Origin: Phytohabitans flavus
Lineage (GTDB): Bacteria > Actinomycetota > Actinomycetes > Mycobacteriales > Micromonosporaceae
DNA length: 64,000 bases
Direction of reading: 5' to 3'
Assembly (NCBI RefSeq): GCF_011764545.1
Contig: NZ_AP022870.1
Span: 2,588,001-2,652,000 of the forward strand
Under the pieces are notes generated by a model. It made no database searches. It saw nothing but the letters and a program-made list of their open reading frames with translations, and had not been told where the DNA came from. Positions 8,341 through 16,735 of this stretch are shown here, one piece after another. Position numbers and translations under genes: made by a program. Position 1 is the first letter of the stretch, and the number at the start of each line of letters is the position of its first letter.

Positions 8341-8928
8341 TCAGCGGGCCACCGCGAGCGCGAACGGCACCGGGCCCAGCGCGCCGATCAGCGGCCGCAC
8401 CATCAGCGCGAACGACTCGGGCCACCACGCGTTCGCCACGCCGCCGAGGTCGACTATCCACTCCGGACGCCAGCCGAGGTCGGCGAGCAGGCCGGCGACC
8501 ACCCGCTTCGCGGCCGGGTCGTCGCCGCACAGGAACGTCGACGGGGGTGTACCGAGGCTTGCCGGCGCGGCCATCAGCGGCGCCGGTCCGACCGTGTTCA
8601 GCGCCTTGACCACCCTGGTCCGGGGCAATGCGTCCTGGATGGCGGCGGCCAAGTTGGCGTGCAGCAGCCTGCTCGCGAAGCCGTCCGGACCGATCTCGAC
8701 CGGATTCGCGACGTCGACGAGGACGGCGCCGGCCAGCACCGGGGCCAGGCCGCGCAGCACCTCCAGCGAGACGGCGCCGGGCAGCGCGTTGACGACGACC
8801 TCGGCGCCGGCCGCCGCGTCCGCCAGCGTGCCGCGGGTGCCGGTCCGCACGTCGTGGCCGGCCGCGCTGAGGGCGGGGACGAGCGCGCGGGCCACGTTGC
8901 CGGCGCCGAGGACAGTGATCATGCTCAT
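8341..8928 (-). CDS. NADPH-dependent F420 reductase-like / NAD(P)-binding oxidoreductase
   Basis: About 195 aa, a single Rossmann domain of the F420-dependent NADP oxidoreductase-like family. The N-terminus MITVLGAGNVARALVPALSAAGHDV is the dinucleotide-binding GxGxxA turn. VVNALPGAVSLEVL, VLVDVANPV and RVVKALNTVGPAPL are the family landmarks, and the C-terminal DLGGVANAWWPESFALM completes the fold. Small actinomycete members act on NADP or F420 with unknown partners. ATG 8928 lies exactly 7 nt after a TAGCGT box, so it is probably read from a leaderless mRNA. A second ATG at 8922 is in frame. Confidence 0.85.
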   Translation of the reverse strand: MSMITVLGAGNVARALVPALSAAGHDVRTGTRGTLADAAAGAEVVVNALPGAVSLEVLRGLAPVLAGAVLVDVANPVEIGPDGFASRLLHANLAAAIQDALPRTRVVKALNTVGPAPLMAAPASLGTPPSTFLCGDDPAAKRVVAGLLADLGWRPEWIVDLGGVANAWWPESFALMVRPLIGALGPVPFALAVAR

Positions 8929-8935
8929 GTCCCCG

Positions 8936-8964
8936 ACGCTAGAGTTGAACTTGTTCAACCGGCA
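8936..8964 (-). promoter_or_regulatory. Promoter with palindromic operator for the F420/NADP reductase-like gene
   Basis: On the minus strand, TAGCGT (8941 to 8936) lies 7 nt before ATG 8928. Directly upstream is the palindrome GTTGAAC-AA-GTTCAAC (8944-8959), filling the space between the -10 and a weak -35. A repressor bound there would block RNA polymerase. The spacing and symmetry suit a TetR- or HxlR-type regulator, but none is encoded next door. Confidence 0.6.
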
Positions 8965-9008
8965 GTACGCACTTTGAGGTGCGCGACGCACCGGAAGGTG
9001 CCCCGCTG

Positions 9009-10001
9009 TCACCGGCCCATCGGCGAGCTGGCCACCGTTCGCTCGAAGATGTCGGCCTCGTAGGCGGGCGTCATGCCGACCGCGCGGTAGAGGCGCGCGG
9101 CCTCGGTCGGGTTTTCGAGGTCGACGCCGAGCCCGACATTCGCCCGGCCCTTGGCCGCGTAGAGCGCGAACGCGTGGCGCAGCAGCGCCTCACCCACCCC
9201 GCGGCGGCGGTACTCCCGCGACACGGCGAGCATCTTCACCCAACCTTCGCCGTCCTCGAGGGACTGGTCGGCCGACTGGAGGATGCCGGCCGGCCTGCCG
9301 CCGACGGCGGCCACGAGCCACTCGTCCCAGGCCACCGAGGCCTGACCGTCGACCCACTCGCGCCACCGCTCGTACGCGCGCGGCTGGTAGTCCGGCGTGT
9401 CCCGGAACGCCGTGTCGAGGATCCGGTGGAACAGCCGCATGTCGGCGTCCTCGCCCGGGTCGACCGGCCGGATCGAGATCCCGTCCGGCACCGGCGGCGG
9501 CGTAGCCGGGACGTCCGCCAGCGAACGCCGCATCCGGGCGTAGCGCTTGACGAACTCGAACCCCGCGGCCCGCAGCGCGGCGATGTACGGCCGTTCCGTC
9601 GGGATGGCACCGGCCCGGACGGTCATCGTGCCGTGACCGAGCTCGCCGGCGCGCTCGGCCACCCGGGCGAGCGTCAGCGCCAGCAGCGGCGCCTGTGCCG
9701 GCAGCCCGGTCTCCGGATGGGTGTAGACCTCCAGGAAGTCGCGGTCGCCGCCGCTCTCGTTCTCCAGGTAGGCCCAGCCGGCGAGCGACCCGTCCGGCGC
9801 GTACGCCAGCAGGGAGTCGCGCTCGGGGGCGACGTGCGGGCTGCCGGCCAGCGCCTCTCGCACGTCGTCACTGCTGAAGTCGGCCTGACCCACCGCGGCC
9901 AGGTCGCTCGCGTGCACCAGCGCGAGGATCTCGGTCAGGTCGTCGAGGGTCGGTCGGCGCGTGGTCCAGCCGGCGGGAAACGTCACACCCCCGATTATCA
10001 T
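9009..10001 (-). CDS. GNAT acetyltransferase with two tandem GNAT domains
   Basis: About 330 aa in two GNAT folds, the arrangement of mycothiol synthase (MshD) and related actinomycete enzymes. The N-terminal domain (residues 1-155) has a degenerate acetyl-CoA site. The C-terminal domain carries the pyrophosphate-binding signature VSREYRRRGVGEALLRHAF and the family ending NPTEAARLYRAVGMTPAY. The substrate is unknown; overall similarity to MshD is not strong enough to name it. ATG 10001 has no convincing ribosome binding site. It is divergent from the peptidase gene, with starts only 23 bp apart. Confidence 0.88.
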   Translation of the reverse strand: MIIGGVTFPAGWTTRRPTLDDLTEILALVHASDLAAVGQADFSSDDVREALAGSPHVAPERDSLLAYAPDGSLAGWAYLENESGGDRDFLEVYTHPETGLPAQAPLLALTLARVAERAGELGHGTMTVRAGAIPTERPYIAALRAAGFEFVKRYARMRRSLADVPATPPPVPDGISIRPVDPGEDADMRLFHRILDTAFRDTPDYQPRAYERWREWVDGQASVAWDEWLVAAVGGRPAGILQSADQSLEDGEGWVKMLAVSREYRRRGVGEALLRHAFALYAAKGRANVGLGVDLENPTEAARLYRAVGMTPAYEADIFERTVASSPMGR

Positions 10002-10024
10002 CGAGCTATCGAACGAGCCCGGAG

Positions 10025-12052
10025 GTGGCTGCGCTGGACGAGGACGCCGACGACCCGTACCTCTGGCTCGAGGAGTTGGACGCGGCTGACGCCGTGCGAT
10101 GGGTCACCGAGCGCAATACCGAGACGCTGACCGCGCTGACCGACCCGGGCTTCGCCGCCACCCGGGACGCGATCCGTGAGGTGCTCGACAGCAAGGACCG
10201 CATCCCGTACCCGAGCTGGCTCGGCGACGGCTTCTACTACGACTTCTGGCGGGACGCCGACCACCCGCGCGGGCTGTGGCGGCGGACCACTGTGGACGAG
10301 TACCGGCGCGACGAGCCCGCGTGGGACGTGCTGCTCGACGTCGACGCGCTGAACGAGGCGGAGGGCGAGCACTGGGTGTGGGGCGGCGTGGCGATGCTCC
10401 GCCCCAGCTACGACCGCTGCCTGGTCAGTCTCTCCCGGGGTGGCGCCGACGCCGTGGTGGTCCGCGAGTTCGACCTGCGTGGCCGCGCCTTCGTCGAGGA
10501 CGGGTTCGCGCTGCCCGAGGCGAAGAGCGACGTCGGCTGGATCGACGTCGACCACATCTACGTCGGCACGGACTTCGGGCCCGGCTCCCTGACCTCGTCC
10601 GGGTACCCCCGGATCGTGAAGCGGTGGCGGCGCGGGACGCCGCTGTCGGAGGCGGAGCTCGTGTTCGAGGGGCACGTCGACGACGTCTCGGTCAGCGCCG
10701 GCCACGACCCGACACCCGGCTACGAGCGCGACTTCGTCGGCCGATACCTGGACTTCTACCGCAGCCGGCTGTACCTGCGCCGCCCGGCGGGTGACCTCGT
10801 CCGGATCGACGTCCCGGACGACGCCGCCTGCGAAGTACACCGCGACTGGCTGCTGATCCGCCCCCGGACGCCGTGGACGGTCGAGGGCGTGACGTATCCC
10901 GCGGGCGCGCTGCTGGCCACCAGGTTCGAGCCGTACCTCGACGGCCGGCGGGACCTCACCGTCCTGTTCCGGCCGGACGACCGCACGTCGCTCAGCTCGT
11001 ACACCTGGACCCGCAGCCACCTGATTCTCGTCACGATGACGGATGTCCGGACCCAGGTGCACGCCCTCACCCCGGACGCGTCCGGCTGGCATCGGCAGCC
11101 GTTGCCGGGTGCCGGCGAGTTCGATGACACGTGGATCGTCGACGCCGACCCCGACAACAACGACTCGTACCTGGTCTCCTCGGACGGCTACCTCCAGCCG
11201 GCGGCCCTCAGCCTCGGGACCGTCGGCGGCGAGGTCGAGGTCATCAAGCGGCAGCCCACCTTCTTCGACCCGGACGGCATGGCGGTTCGCCAGTTCTTCG
11301 CGGTCTCCGCCGACGGTACGCGCGTGCCGTATTTCGTCGTCGGCCCCGACACCGCCGGGCCGACGCTTCTGACCGGCTACGGCGGCTTCGAGATCGCGCT
11401 GACCCCTGGCTACAGCGGCGTCATCGGGCGCGGGTGGCTCGCCCGCGGCGGCACCTACGCGGTGGCGAACATCCGGGGCGGCGGCGAGTACGGTCCGGCA
11501 TGGCACCGGGCTGCCCTGCGCGAAGGCCGGACCAAGGCGTTCGAGGACTTCGCGGCGGTCGCCGCCGACCTGGTGGCGCGCGGGATCACGACGCCGGCCC
11601 AGCTCGGCATTGAGGGCGGCAGCAACGGCGGGCTGCTGATGGGCGCCATGCTGACCCGCTACCCGGCGCTCTTCGGGGCGGTCGTCGCCGCGGTGCCGCT
11701 GCTCGACATGCGCCGGTACACCAAGCTTCTCGCCGGCGCGTCGTGGATCGCGGAGTACGGCGACCCGGACGACGAGGCCGACTGGGCGTACCTGCGCGAG
11801 TTCTCGCCGTACCACAACGTGCGACCCGGCCAGCCGTACCCTCCGGTCCTGTTCATCACCTCGACCCTCGACGACCGTGTCCACCCTGGACACGCCCGCA
11901 AGATGGCGGCCCTGCTGCGCCAGCACGGCTACGACGTGTCCTACTACGAATACGTGGAGGGCGGGCACGGCGCGGCCGCGGACAACGAGCAGGCGGCCAC
12001 CATCTGGGCGCTGACCCTGGAGTTCCTCTGGCGCCGGCTCCAAGCCGCTTAA
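10025..12052 (+). CDS. Prolyl oligopeptidase family serine peptidase (S9A)
   Basis: About 675 aa. An N-terminal seven-bladed propeller (residues about 20-410) caps an alpha/beta hydrolase domain. The catalytic triad is visible: Ser533 in GGSNGGLL, Asp in STLDDRVHP (616-617) and His648 in GGHGAA. The family cleaves after proline in short peptides, usually in the cytoplasm, and no signal peptide is present. GTG 10025 overlaps the purine-rich GGAGG (10020-10024), too close for a normal ribosome binding site. An in-frame CTG at 10034 would have ideal spacing and may be the true start. Confidence 0.93.
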   Translation: MAALDEDADDPYLWLEELDAADAVRWVTERNTETLTALTDPGFAATRDAIREVLDSKDRIPYPSWLGDGFYYDFWRDADHPRGLWRRTTVDEYRRDEPAWDVLLDVDALNEAEGEHWVWGGVAMLRPSYDRCLVSLSRGGADAVVVREFDLRGRAFVEDGFALPEAKSDVGWIDVDHIYVGTDFGPGSLTSSGYPRIVKRWRRGTPLSEAELVFEGHVDDVSVSAGHDPTPGYERDFVGRYLDFYRSRLYLRRPAGDLVRIDVPDDAACEVHRDWLLIRPRTPWTVEGVTYPAGALLATRFEPYLDGRRDLTVLFRPDDRTSLSSYTWTRSHLILVTMTDVRTQVHALTPDASGWHRQPLPGAGEFDDTWIVDADPDNNDSYLVSSDGYLQPAALSLGTVGGEVEVIKRQPTFFDPDGMAVRQFFAVSADGTRVPYFVVGPDTAGPTLLTGYGGFEIALTPGYSGVIGRGWLARGGTYAVANIRGGGEYGPAWHRAALREGRTKAFEDFAAVAADLVARGITTPAQLGIEGGSNGGLLMGAMLTRYPALFGAVVAAVPLLDMRRYTKLLAGASWIAEYGDPDDEADWAYLREFSPYHNVRPGQPYPPVLFITSTLDDRVHPGHARKMAALLRQHGYDVSYYEYVEGGHGAAADNEQAATIWALTLEFLWRRLQAA

Positions 12053-12123
12053 CCCCGTCACGGACCGCTACGCTCACCGCGAAATCGGTGCTCGGCGGTC
12101 CGGCACGCACGTATCGTGAGCGA

Positions 12124-12483
12124 ATGGCGGACGTGGCGTACATCGGTCCCGGCGGGTCTCGGCGGCACCAGCCGTTGCTGCGCATGCTCGTCGGTGACGT
12201 GCTGCGGCGCAGGCGGATCGCGCAGCGGCGCACGCTCGCCGACGTCGCGCGGGCGGCCCGCGTGTCCGTGCCGTACCTGTCGGAGGTGGAGCGCGGCCGC
12301 AAAGAGGCCAGCTCCGAGGTCCTCGCCGCCGTGTGCGAGGCATTGGGGCTCGACCTCGCCGACTTCCTCACCGAGGTGCGGCTGCACCTGGTCACCCAGG
12401 TCGCGCCGGCGCACGGCTCGCGGCAGTACCCGATGGCGCCGAATGCGCACCGGGCCGGCGACGTGATGCTCCTGGCCGCCTGA
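12124..12483 (+). CDS. ClgR/PopR-type HTH activator of clpP genes with C-terminal AA degron
   Basis: About 119 aa. A Cro/C1-type HTH (residues about 25-80) reads RRTLADVARAARVSVPYLSEVERGRKEASSEVLAAVCEALGL, which matches the ClgR/PopR family that activates clp protease operons in actinomycetes. The protein ends in LLAA. In Streptomyces, PopR and ClgR end in two alanines and are degraded by ClpP, giving a self-limiting loop. It is convergent with the clpP operon, with only 12 bp between stops, as expected for a PopR-type arrangement. TATCGT at 12112-12117 lies 6 nt before ATG 12124 with no ribosome binding site, suggesting a leaderless mRNA. Confidence 0.88.
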   Translation: MADVAYIGPGGSRRHQPLLRMLVGDVLRRRRIAQRRTLADVARAARVSVPYLSEVERGRKEASSEVLAAVCEALGLDLADFLTEVRLHLVTQVAPAHGSRQYPMAPNAHRAGDVMLLAA

Positions 12484-12499
12484 CCCGGCCGCGGGTCAG
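12480..12499. terminator. Bidirectional terminator overlapping the stop codons of the regulator and clpP2
   Basis: A perfect palindromic hairpin of 8-bp arms (12480-12487 and 12492-12499) with loop GCCG holds the TGA of the regulator in one arm and the TGA of clpP2 in the other. It can fold from either strand. Confidence 0.65.
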
Positions 12500-13104
12500 G
12501 CCGCGCGGCGCAGCTGGTTCGGGCGGCGCTCGATGACGCGGTCGGCGAGGCCGTACGCCACGGCGTCCACTGCGGACAGTGTCATGGTGCGGTCGGTGTC
12601 CTCGCGGATCCGGGCCACGTCGTGCCCTGTGTGGCGGCTCAGGATCTCGTCCATCTCGGCCCGCACCTTGGACACCTCCTTGGCCTGTACGGCGAGGTCG
12701 GGCAGCGTGCCACGGGCCTGGCTGGACGGCTGGTGCAGCGTGACCTTCGCGTGCCGCAGCACCGAGCGCCGGCCCGGCGTGCCGGCCGCCAGCAGCACCG
12801 CCGCGGCCGAGACGGCCTGGCCGACGCAGATCGTGGAAATGTCGCAGCGGACGAAGTTCATCGTGTCGTAGATGGCGGTCAGCGCGCTGAACGAGCCACC
12901 CGGCGAGTTGATGTACATGCCGATCTCCTGCTCGTTCTGCGCCTCCAGGTGCAGGAGCTGGGCGATCACCACGTTGGCCACGCCGTCGTCTATGTCGGTG
13001 CCCAGGAAGATGATGCGTTCGGAGAGCAGCCGCGAGTAGATGTCGTAGGCCCGCTCGCCCTGCGACGTCCGCTCGACGACCGTCGGGATCAGGTACTGAC
13101 TCAT
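12496..13104 (-). CDS. clpP: ATP-dependent Clp protease proteolytic subunit (second gene of pair)
   Basis: About 202 aa, one chain of a heteromeric ClpP barrel that degrades proteins unfolded by ClpX or ClpC in the cytoplasm. Ser99 (VGQAVSAAA) and His124 (VTLHQP) of the triad are present. The usual catalytic Asp position, DRD in the first subunit, reads DRT (about Thr173) here, so activity may depend on the partner. The start ATG overlaps the stop of the upstream clpP by four bases (ATGA, 13101-13104). The pair next to a PopR/ClgR gene resembles Streptomyces clpP3-clpP4 rather than the clpP1P2-clpX locus. Confidence 0.95.
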   Translation of the reverse strand: MSQYLIPTVVERTSQGERAYDIYSRLLSERIIFLGTDIDDGVANVVIAQLLHLEAQNEQEIGMYINSPGGSFSALTAIYDTMNFVRCDISTICVGQAVSAAAVLLAAGTPGRRSVLRHAKVTLHQPSSQARGTLPDLAVQAKEVSKVRAEMDEILSRHTGHDVARIREDTDRTMTLSAVDAVAYGLADRVIERRPNQLRRAA

Positions 13105-13718
13105 CCGATCATCCCCACGAGCGTCCGCGCGCCGGCCGGGCGTACGTCCTCGACGCGGGTGAGGACGTGGTCGATGAGGCCGTACGCCCGCGCCTCCTCG
13201 GCCGTAAACCACTTGTCCCGCCGGCTGTCCCGCTCGACCTTCTCGATCGGCTGTCCGGTGTGCTCGGAGGTCAGCCGCAGCACGGTGGTACCGAGGCGGT
13301 CCAGCTGCTCGGCGTAGATCTCGACGTCGGCGGCCGTACCGCCGAAGCCGGCCGAGCCCTGGTGCATCAGGACCTGCGCGTGCGGCAGGCTGAACCGCTT
13401 GCCCTCGGTGCCCGCGGTCAGCAGGAACTGCGCCATGCTGCCGGCCAGCCCCATGGCGAGGGTGCTGACGTCGTTGGGGATGAGGCGCATCGTGTCGTAG
13501 ATGGCCAGGCCGGCGGTGACCGAGCCGCCCGGCGAGTTGATGTACAGGCTGATGTCGCCGCGCGGGTCCTCCGCCGACAGCAGGAGCAGCTGCCCGCAGA
13601 GCCGGTTGGCCACCTGGTCGTCCACCTCCGCGCCGAGCACGACGATGCGCTGGTGCAGCAGCCGCGCGGCCACCTGGTCGTCGAGCGTGCCAGCCGTCAG
13701 TCCGGCCACGTTCTGCAT
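13101..13718 (-). CDS. clpP: ATP-dependent Clp protease proteolytic subunit (first gene of pair)
   Basis: About 205 aa with a complete triad: Ser94 (GLAGSMAQ), His119 (LMHQ) and Asp168 ([10 protein letters not shown]). ATG 13718 has an excellent ribosome binding site (GAGGAGG about 8 nt upstream); an in-frame extension upstream is not conserved. It is the first gene of a two-gene operon, translationally coupled to the second clpP. Its promoter lies in 13719-13813, where the PopR/ClgR protein presumably binds, although I could not fix the operator. Confidence 0.96.
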   Translation of the reverse strand: MQNVAGLTAGTLDDQVAARLLHQRIVVLGAEVDDQVANRLCGQLLLLSAEDPRGDISLYINSPGGSVTAGLAIYDTMRLIPNDVSTLAMGLAGSMAQFLLTAGTEGKRFSLPHAQVLMHQGSAGFGGTAADVEIYAEQLDRLGTTVLRLTSEHTGQPIEKVERDSRRDKWFTAEEARAYGLIDHVLTRVEDVRPAGARTLVGMIG

Positions 13719-13813
13719 GAGCTTTTCCTCCTCGATGAGCGCCGTGCACCCACCATGCGGCCGGAAAGCGCACCACGCCAAAGGAATCTGCTCTCAGCAG
13801 ACGCTGGCATCCG

Positions 13814-14863
13814 TCAGCCAGGGCGAGCCGGCCCGCCACGCGGCGAAGCCGCTTTCGCGGACTCGCCGGCCGCTGGCTCGCCGGACAGCAGTGGGCGCAG
13901 GAAGTCCAGCTGGCGCCGCACCTGGTGGAGGCCGCCGCCCTCGTGGTCGTTGAACTCCCAGACCACCATCTCCTTCGGCCCGGCGTAGTGGTGGTAGGCG
14001 GCGTAGACCGTCGAGGGTGGACAGACGCGGTCCATCAGCGCGACCGAGAAGAGCGCGGGGGCGGTACAGCGCGCGGCGAACGACATGCCGTCGAAGTACG
14101 CCAGCGTCGCGAACACCTCGTCGACCGGCTGGCGGTGGTTGGCGCACCAGCGGGCCACGTCCGTGTACGGGCCGCGGTCGCTGATCCGTACCGCCCGGCG
14201 CCAGTGGCACAGGAACGGCAAATCGCACAGCACAGCGGCGACGTGGCCGGCGAGCGCGGCCGCGGCGAGCGCGATGCCCCCGCCTTGGCTCACGCCGCCG
14301 ACCACGATCCGCTCGGCGTCCACCATGGACAGCTTCCGGACCGCGTCCACCGCACACGCGGCGTCCACGAAGGCTCGCCGGTAGTAGTACGCCTCCGGAT
14401 CGTGCAGGCCGCGGACCACCGGGGGTGCCGCGTCGCCACAGGCCGCGTCGGGTGTCTCGCCGCCCTGGCCGCGCGCGTCGACCACCACGTGGGCGTAGCC
14501 GGCGCTGGCCCACAGCAGGTGCTCCAAGGGCAGGCCACGGCCACCGCCGTAGCCGACGAACTGCACCAGGCAGGGCAACGGCCCGTCCTGTCGCGCGGGC
14601 AGCGTGAGCCAGGCCTTGACCGGCTCGCCGCCGTACCCGGCGATCGTCACGTCGTGGGTGACCACCGTGGACAGTCCGTTGTCGACGGCCTCGAGCCGCG
14701 CGGAGGCGGCGCTTCCGGTACGGCCGTAGGCGAGCGCGTGCTTCCAGAAGAGGTCGAAGTCGTCCGGCTCGTCGCGCGGTGGCCGGTAGCCGGACAGCAC
14801 CTCAGGATCGAGGTCGTACGCGGTCGGCGCCGGCGGATCGTCGCCGTAGGGCACGTCGGCCAT
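13814..14863 (-). CDS. Acetylxylan esterase / cephalosporin-C deacetylase family (CE7)
   Basis: About 349 aa, the usual length for CE7 enzymes, which remove acetyl groups from xylo-oligosaccharides in the cytoplasm. No signal peptide is present. Family landmarks are the RGQGG motif ([14 protein letters not shown]), Ser in GGVSQGGG, Asp in [13 protein letters not shown] and His in FNDHEGG. It is the last gene of the operon behind the MalEFG-type importer (10 bp gap), so it most likely deacetylates imported oligosaccharides. It shares the promoter near 18.1 kb. Confidence 0.93.
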   Translation of the reverse strand: MADVPYGDDPPAPTAYDLDPEVLSGYRPPRDEPDDFDLFWKHALAYGRTGSAASARLEAVDNGLSTVVTHDVTIAGYGGEPVKAWLTLPARQDGPLPCLVQFVGYGGGRGLPLEHLLWASAGYAHVVVDARGQGGETPDAACGDAAPPVVRGLHDPEAYYYRRAFVDAACAVDAVRKLSMVDAERIVVGGVSQGGGIALAAAALAGHVAAVLCDLPFLCHWRRAVRISDRGPYTDVARWCANHRQPVDEVFATLAYFDGMSFAARCTAPALFSVALMDRVCPPSTVYAAYHHYAGPKEMVVWEFNDHEGGGLHQVRRQLDFLRPLLSGEPAAGESAKAASPRGGPARPG

Positions 14864-14873
14864 GAACAGTCCC

Positions 14874-15764
14874 TCACTTCCCCGACCCGGCCAGCAGGCC
14901 GCGGACGAAGTACCGCTGCAACGCGAAGAAGATCACCATGGGCACGGCCATCGCCACGAACGCCGCCGCGGTCAGCAGCTGCCAGCCCTGGCCGGTGGTG
15001 GCGCTGACCAGGTTGCTCACCGCGACGGTCAGCGGCGCGACACCCGGGTCGCCGCCGAGGAAGATGAGCGCGATCAGCAGGTCGTTCCAGACCCAGATGA
15101 ACTGGAAGATGGCGACCGAGGCGATGGCCGGCCCGGAGACCGGCACCGCCACCCGCAGGAAGGTGGTCAGGGTCGACGCCCCGTCCAGCGCGGCCGCCTC
15201 GAACACCTCCTCCGGCAGCCCGGCGAAGAATGTCCTCAGTAGATAGATGGCGAACGGCAGCCCGAAACCCAGGTGTACCAGCCAGATCCCGGCGAACGTG
15301 CCGGTCAGCCCGGCCGCGTTGTAGAGGCGTAGCACCGGTACGAGCGTCATCTGCACCGGCAGCGCGAGTAGTGCGATCATCGCGACGGTGACCGCTCGGC
15401 GGCCGGCGAAGGACATGCGGGCCAGCGCGAAGGCGGCCACCGAGCCGATCGCCACCATCGCGACGACCGCCGGCACGGTGATGAGCAGGCTGTTGGCGAG
15501 CGCCGTGCCGAACCCGCCGGTGGCGAGCACGTCCCGGTAGTTGTCGGTGGTGAGCCGGCCCTCGCCGGCCCGCCACCAGCCGGTGGTGGAGATCTCGTAC
15601 GCCGGCCGGAACGAGCTGACTAGCAGCCCCAGCACCGGTACCGTCCACACTCCACAGACGAGCAGGAGCGTGAGGTGGGTCGGGAGGCGGCGCGGGCGGG
15701 CCCGCTTCGGGACGGCGGGCGCGGCGGTCACGGGGGGCGCGGGTCGGGTCAGTAGCTGGGTCAT
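14874..15764 (-). CDS. Carbohydrate ABC transporter permease (MalG/LacG type)
   Basis: About 296 aa with six predicted membrane helices, the first near residues 33-53 (LTLLLVCGVWTVPVLGLLVSS). The cytoplasmic EAA loop that docks with the ATPase reads EEVFEAAALDGASTLTTFLRVAVPVSGP. The final residues FFALQRYFVRGLLAGSGK are characteristic of MalG-type permeases. ATG 15764 overlaps the stop of the MalF-type gene (ATGA), so the two are coupled. No ATPase lies in the operon; such systems usually borrow a shared MsiK-type ATPase (family knowledge). Confidence 0.94.
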   Translation of the reverse strand: MTQLLTRPAPPVTAAPAVPKRARPRRLPTHLTLLLVCGVWTVPVLGLLVSSFRPAYEISTTGWWRAGEGRLTTDNYRDVLATGGFGTALANSLLITVPAVVAMVAIGSVAAFALARMSFAGRRAVTVAMIALLALPVQMTLVPVLRLYNAAGLTGTFAGIWLVHLGFGLPFAIYLLRTFFAGLPEEVFEAAALDGASTLTTFLRVAVPVSGPAIASVAIFQFIWVWNDLLIALIFLGGDPGVAPLTVAVSNLVSATTGQGWQLLTAAAFVAMAVPMVIFFALQRYFVRGLLAGSGK

Positions 15765-16732
15765 CGGCCGGCCCTCCCGGTGGCGCGTGCGTTGAGGACG
15801 AGGATCGGCGCGGCGAGCAGGGTGAGGAGCACCGCGATCGCGCTCGCCCGGCCGTAGTCCTGGGCGACGAAGAGCTGCCGGTACATGAGGTTCGCGATGA
15901 CGTCGGTGCGGTAGTTGCCGTTCGTCATCACGTACACGATGTCGAATGCCTTGAAGGCGCTGACCGCGACGAGCGTCGCGGTGACCACGACGGCCGGGCG
16001 CAGCTGTGGCAGCGTGACGTGGCGGAAGGCCTGCCACGGCCCGGCACCGTCGATCCGCGCCGCCTCGTGCAGGTCGGGCGGGAGCGCCTTGAGCGCGGCG
16101 GAGAGGATGACGGTCGCGAAGCCGGCGGTCATCCACACGCCGACGCCGATGAGTGCGGCGTTGTTGGTACGGGTGTCCACGAGCCAGGCGAGCGGCGCGG
16201 CTCCGGCGGCGGTGAGCACGGCGTTGAGTGTGCCGGTCTGTGGCAGGCCGGGCGGGCGGTACTGGTACATGAACCGCCAGATCACCGCGCCGGCCACGAA
16301 CGGGATCGCGGTCGGCAGCACCACCGCCGCCTTGGCCACCGCCTCGTACCGCACCTTGTCGGTCAGCACCGCGACGAGCAGCCCGGTCACCAGGCAGCCG
16401 CCGGTGAGCAGCACCAGCCACAGCAGGTTGTTGCGGAGCGCGGTGTGCACCTCGGTGCTGGTGACCAGGTACCGGTAGTTGTCCAGCCCGGCCCACGCGC
16501 CCGAGCCGGCGTCGCGCAGCGAGAGCCAGACGGTGTTCGCGAGCGGCCAGGCGAGGAAGACGCCGACCGGTACGAGCGCGGGCGCCAGCCACAGCCAGGG
16601 CACCAGCCGGCGCTGGAGGCGGTGGGGGAGCACCGCCTCCAGCCGGCCGACCACCCAGAGCCAGCCGAGGAGGAACGCCGGTACGGCGACCGTGAAGGCG
16701 AGCGCGGCGAGGACGCGGGTCGTCGGGACCAT
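15761..16732 (-). CDS. Carbohydrate ABC transporter permease (MalF/LacF type)
   Basis: About 323 aa with roughly eight hydrophobic segments, including an N-terminal extension with a helix (residues 10-30) before the usual six-helix core that begins PWLWLAPALVPVGVFLAW. The EAA loop is DLHEAARIDGAGPWQAFRHVTLPQL. LDNYRYLV and NVVYVMTNG-like segments (IVYVMTNGNYRTD) mark the MalF class. It starts three bases after the binding-protein stop and overlaps the MalG-type gene, as in a tightly coupled import operon. Confidence 0.94.
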   Translation of the reverse strand: MVPTTRVLAALAFTVAVPAFLLGWLWVVGRLEAVLPHRLQRRLVPWLWLAPALVPVGVFLAWPLANTVWLSLRDAGSGAWAGLDNYRYLVTSTEVHTALRNNLLWLVLLTGGCLVTGLLVAVLTDKVRYEAVAKAAVVLPTAIPFVAGAVIWRFMYQYRPPGLPQTGTLNAVLTAAGAAPLAWLVDTRTNNAALIGVGVWMTAGFATVILSAALKALPPDLHEAARIDGAGPWQAFRHVTLPQLRPAVVVTATLVAVSAFKAFDIVYVMTNGNYRTDVIANLMYRQLFVAQDYGRASAIAVLLTLLAAPILVLNARATGRAGR

Positions 16733-16735
16733 GGC

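Noticed and set aside
9998..12061. 687-codon open frame antisense to the prolyl oligopeptidase gene, and other long antisense frames such as 45352-47205 and 41968-43563
   Set aside because: They mirror conserved genes and have the Arg/Val/His-rich composition produced by GC-rich third positions; no family features or start signals.
13719..13813. ClgR operator upstream of the clpP pair
   Set aside because: GCGC-containing motifs are present but no clear inverted GTTCGC-type site could be aligned; regulation is inferred from context only.
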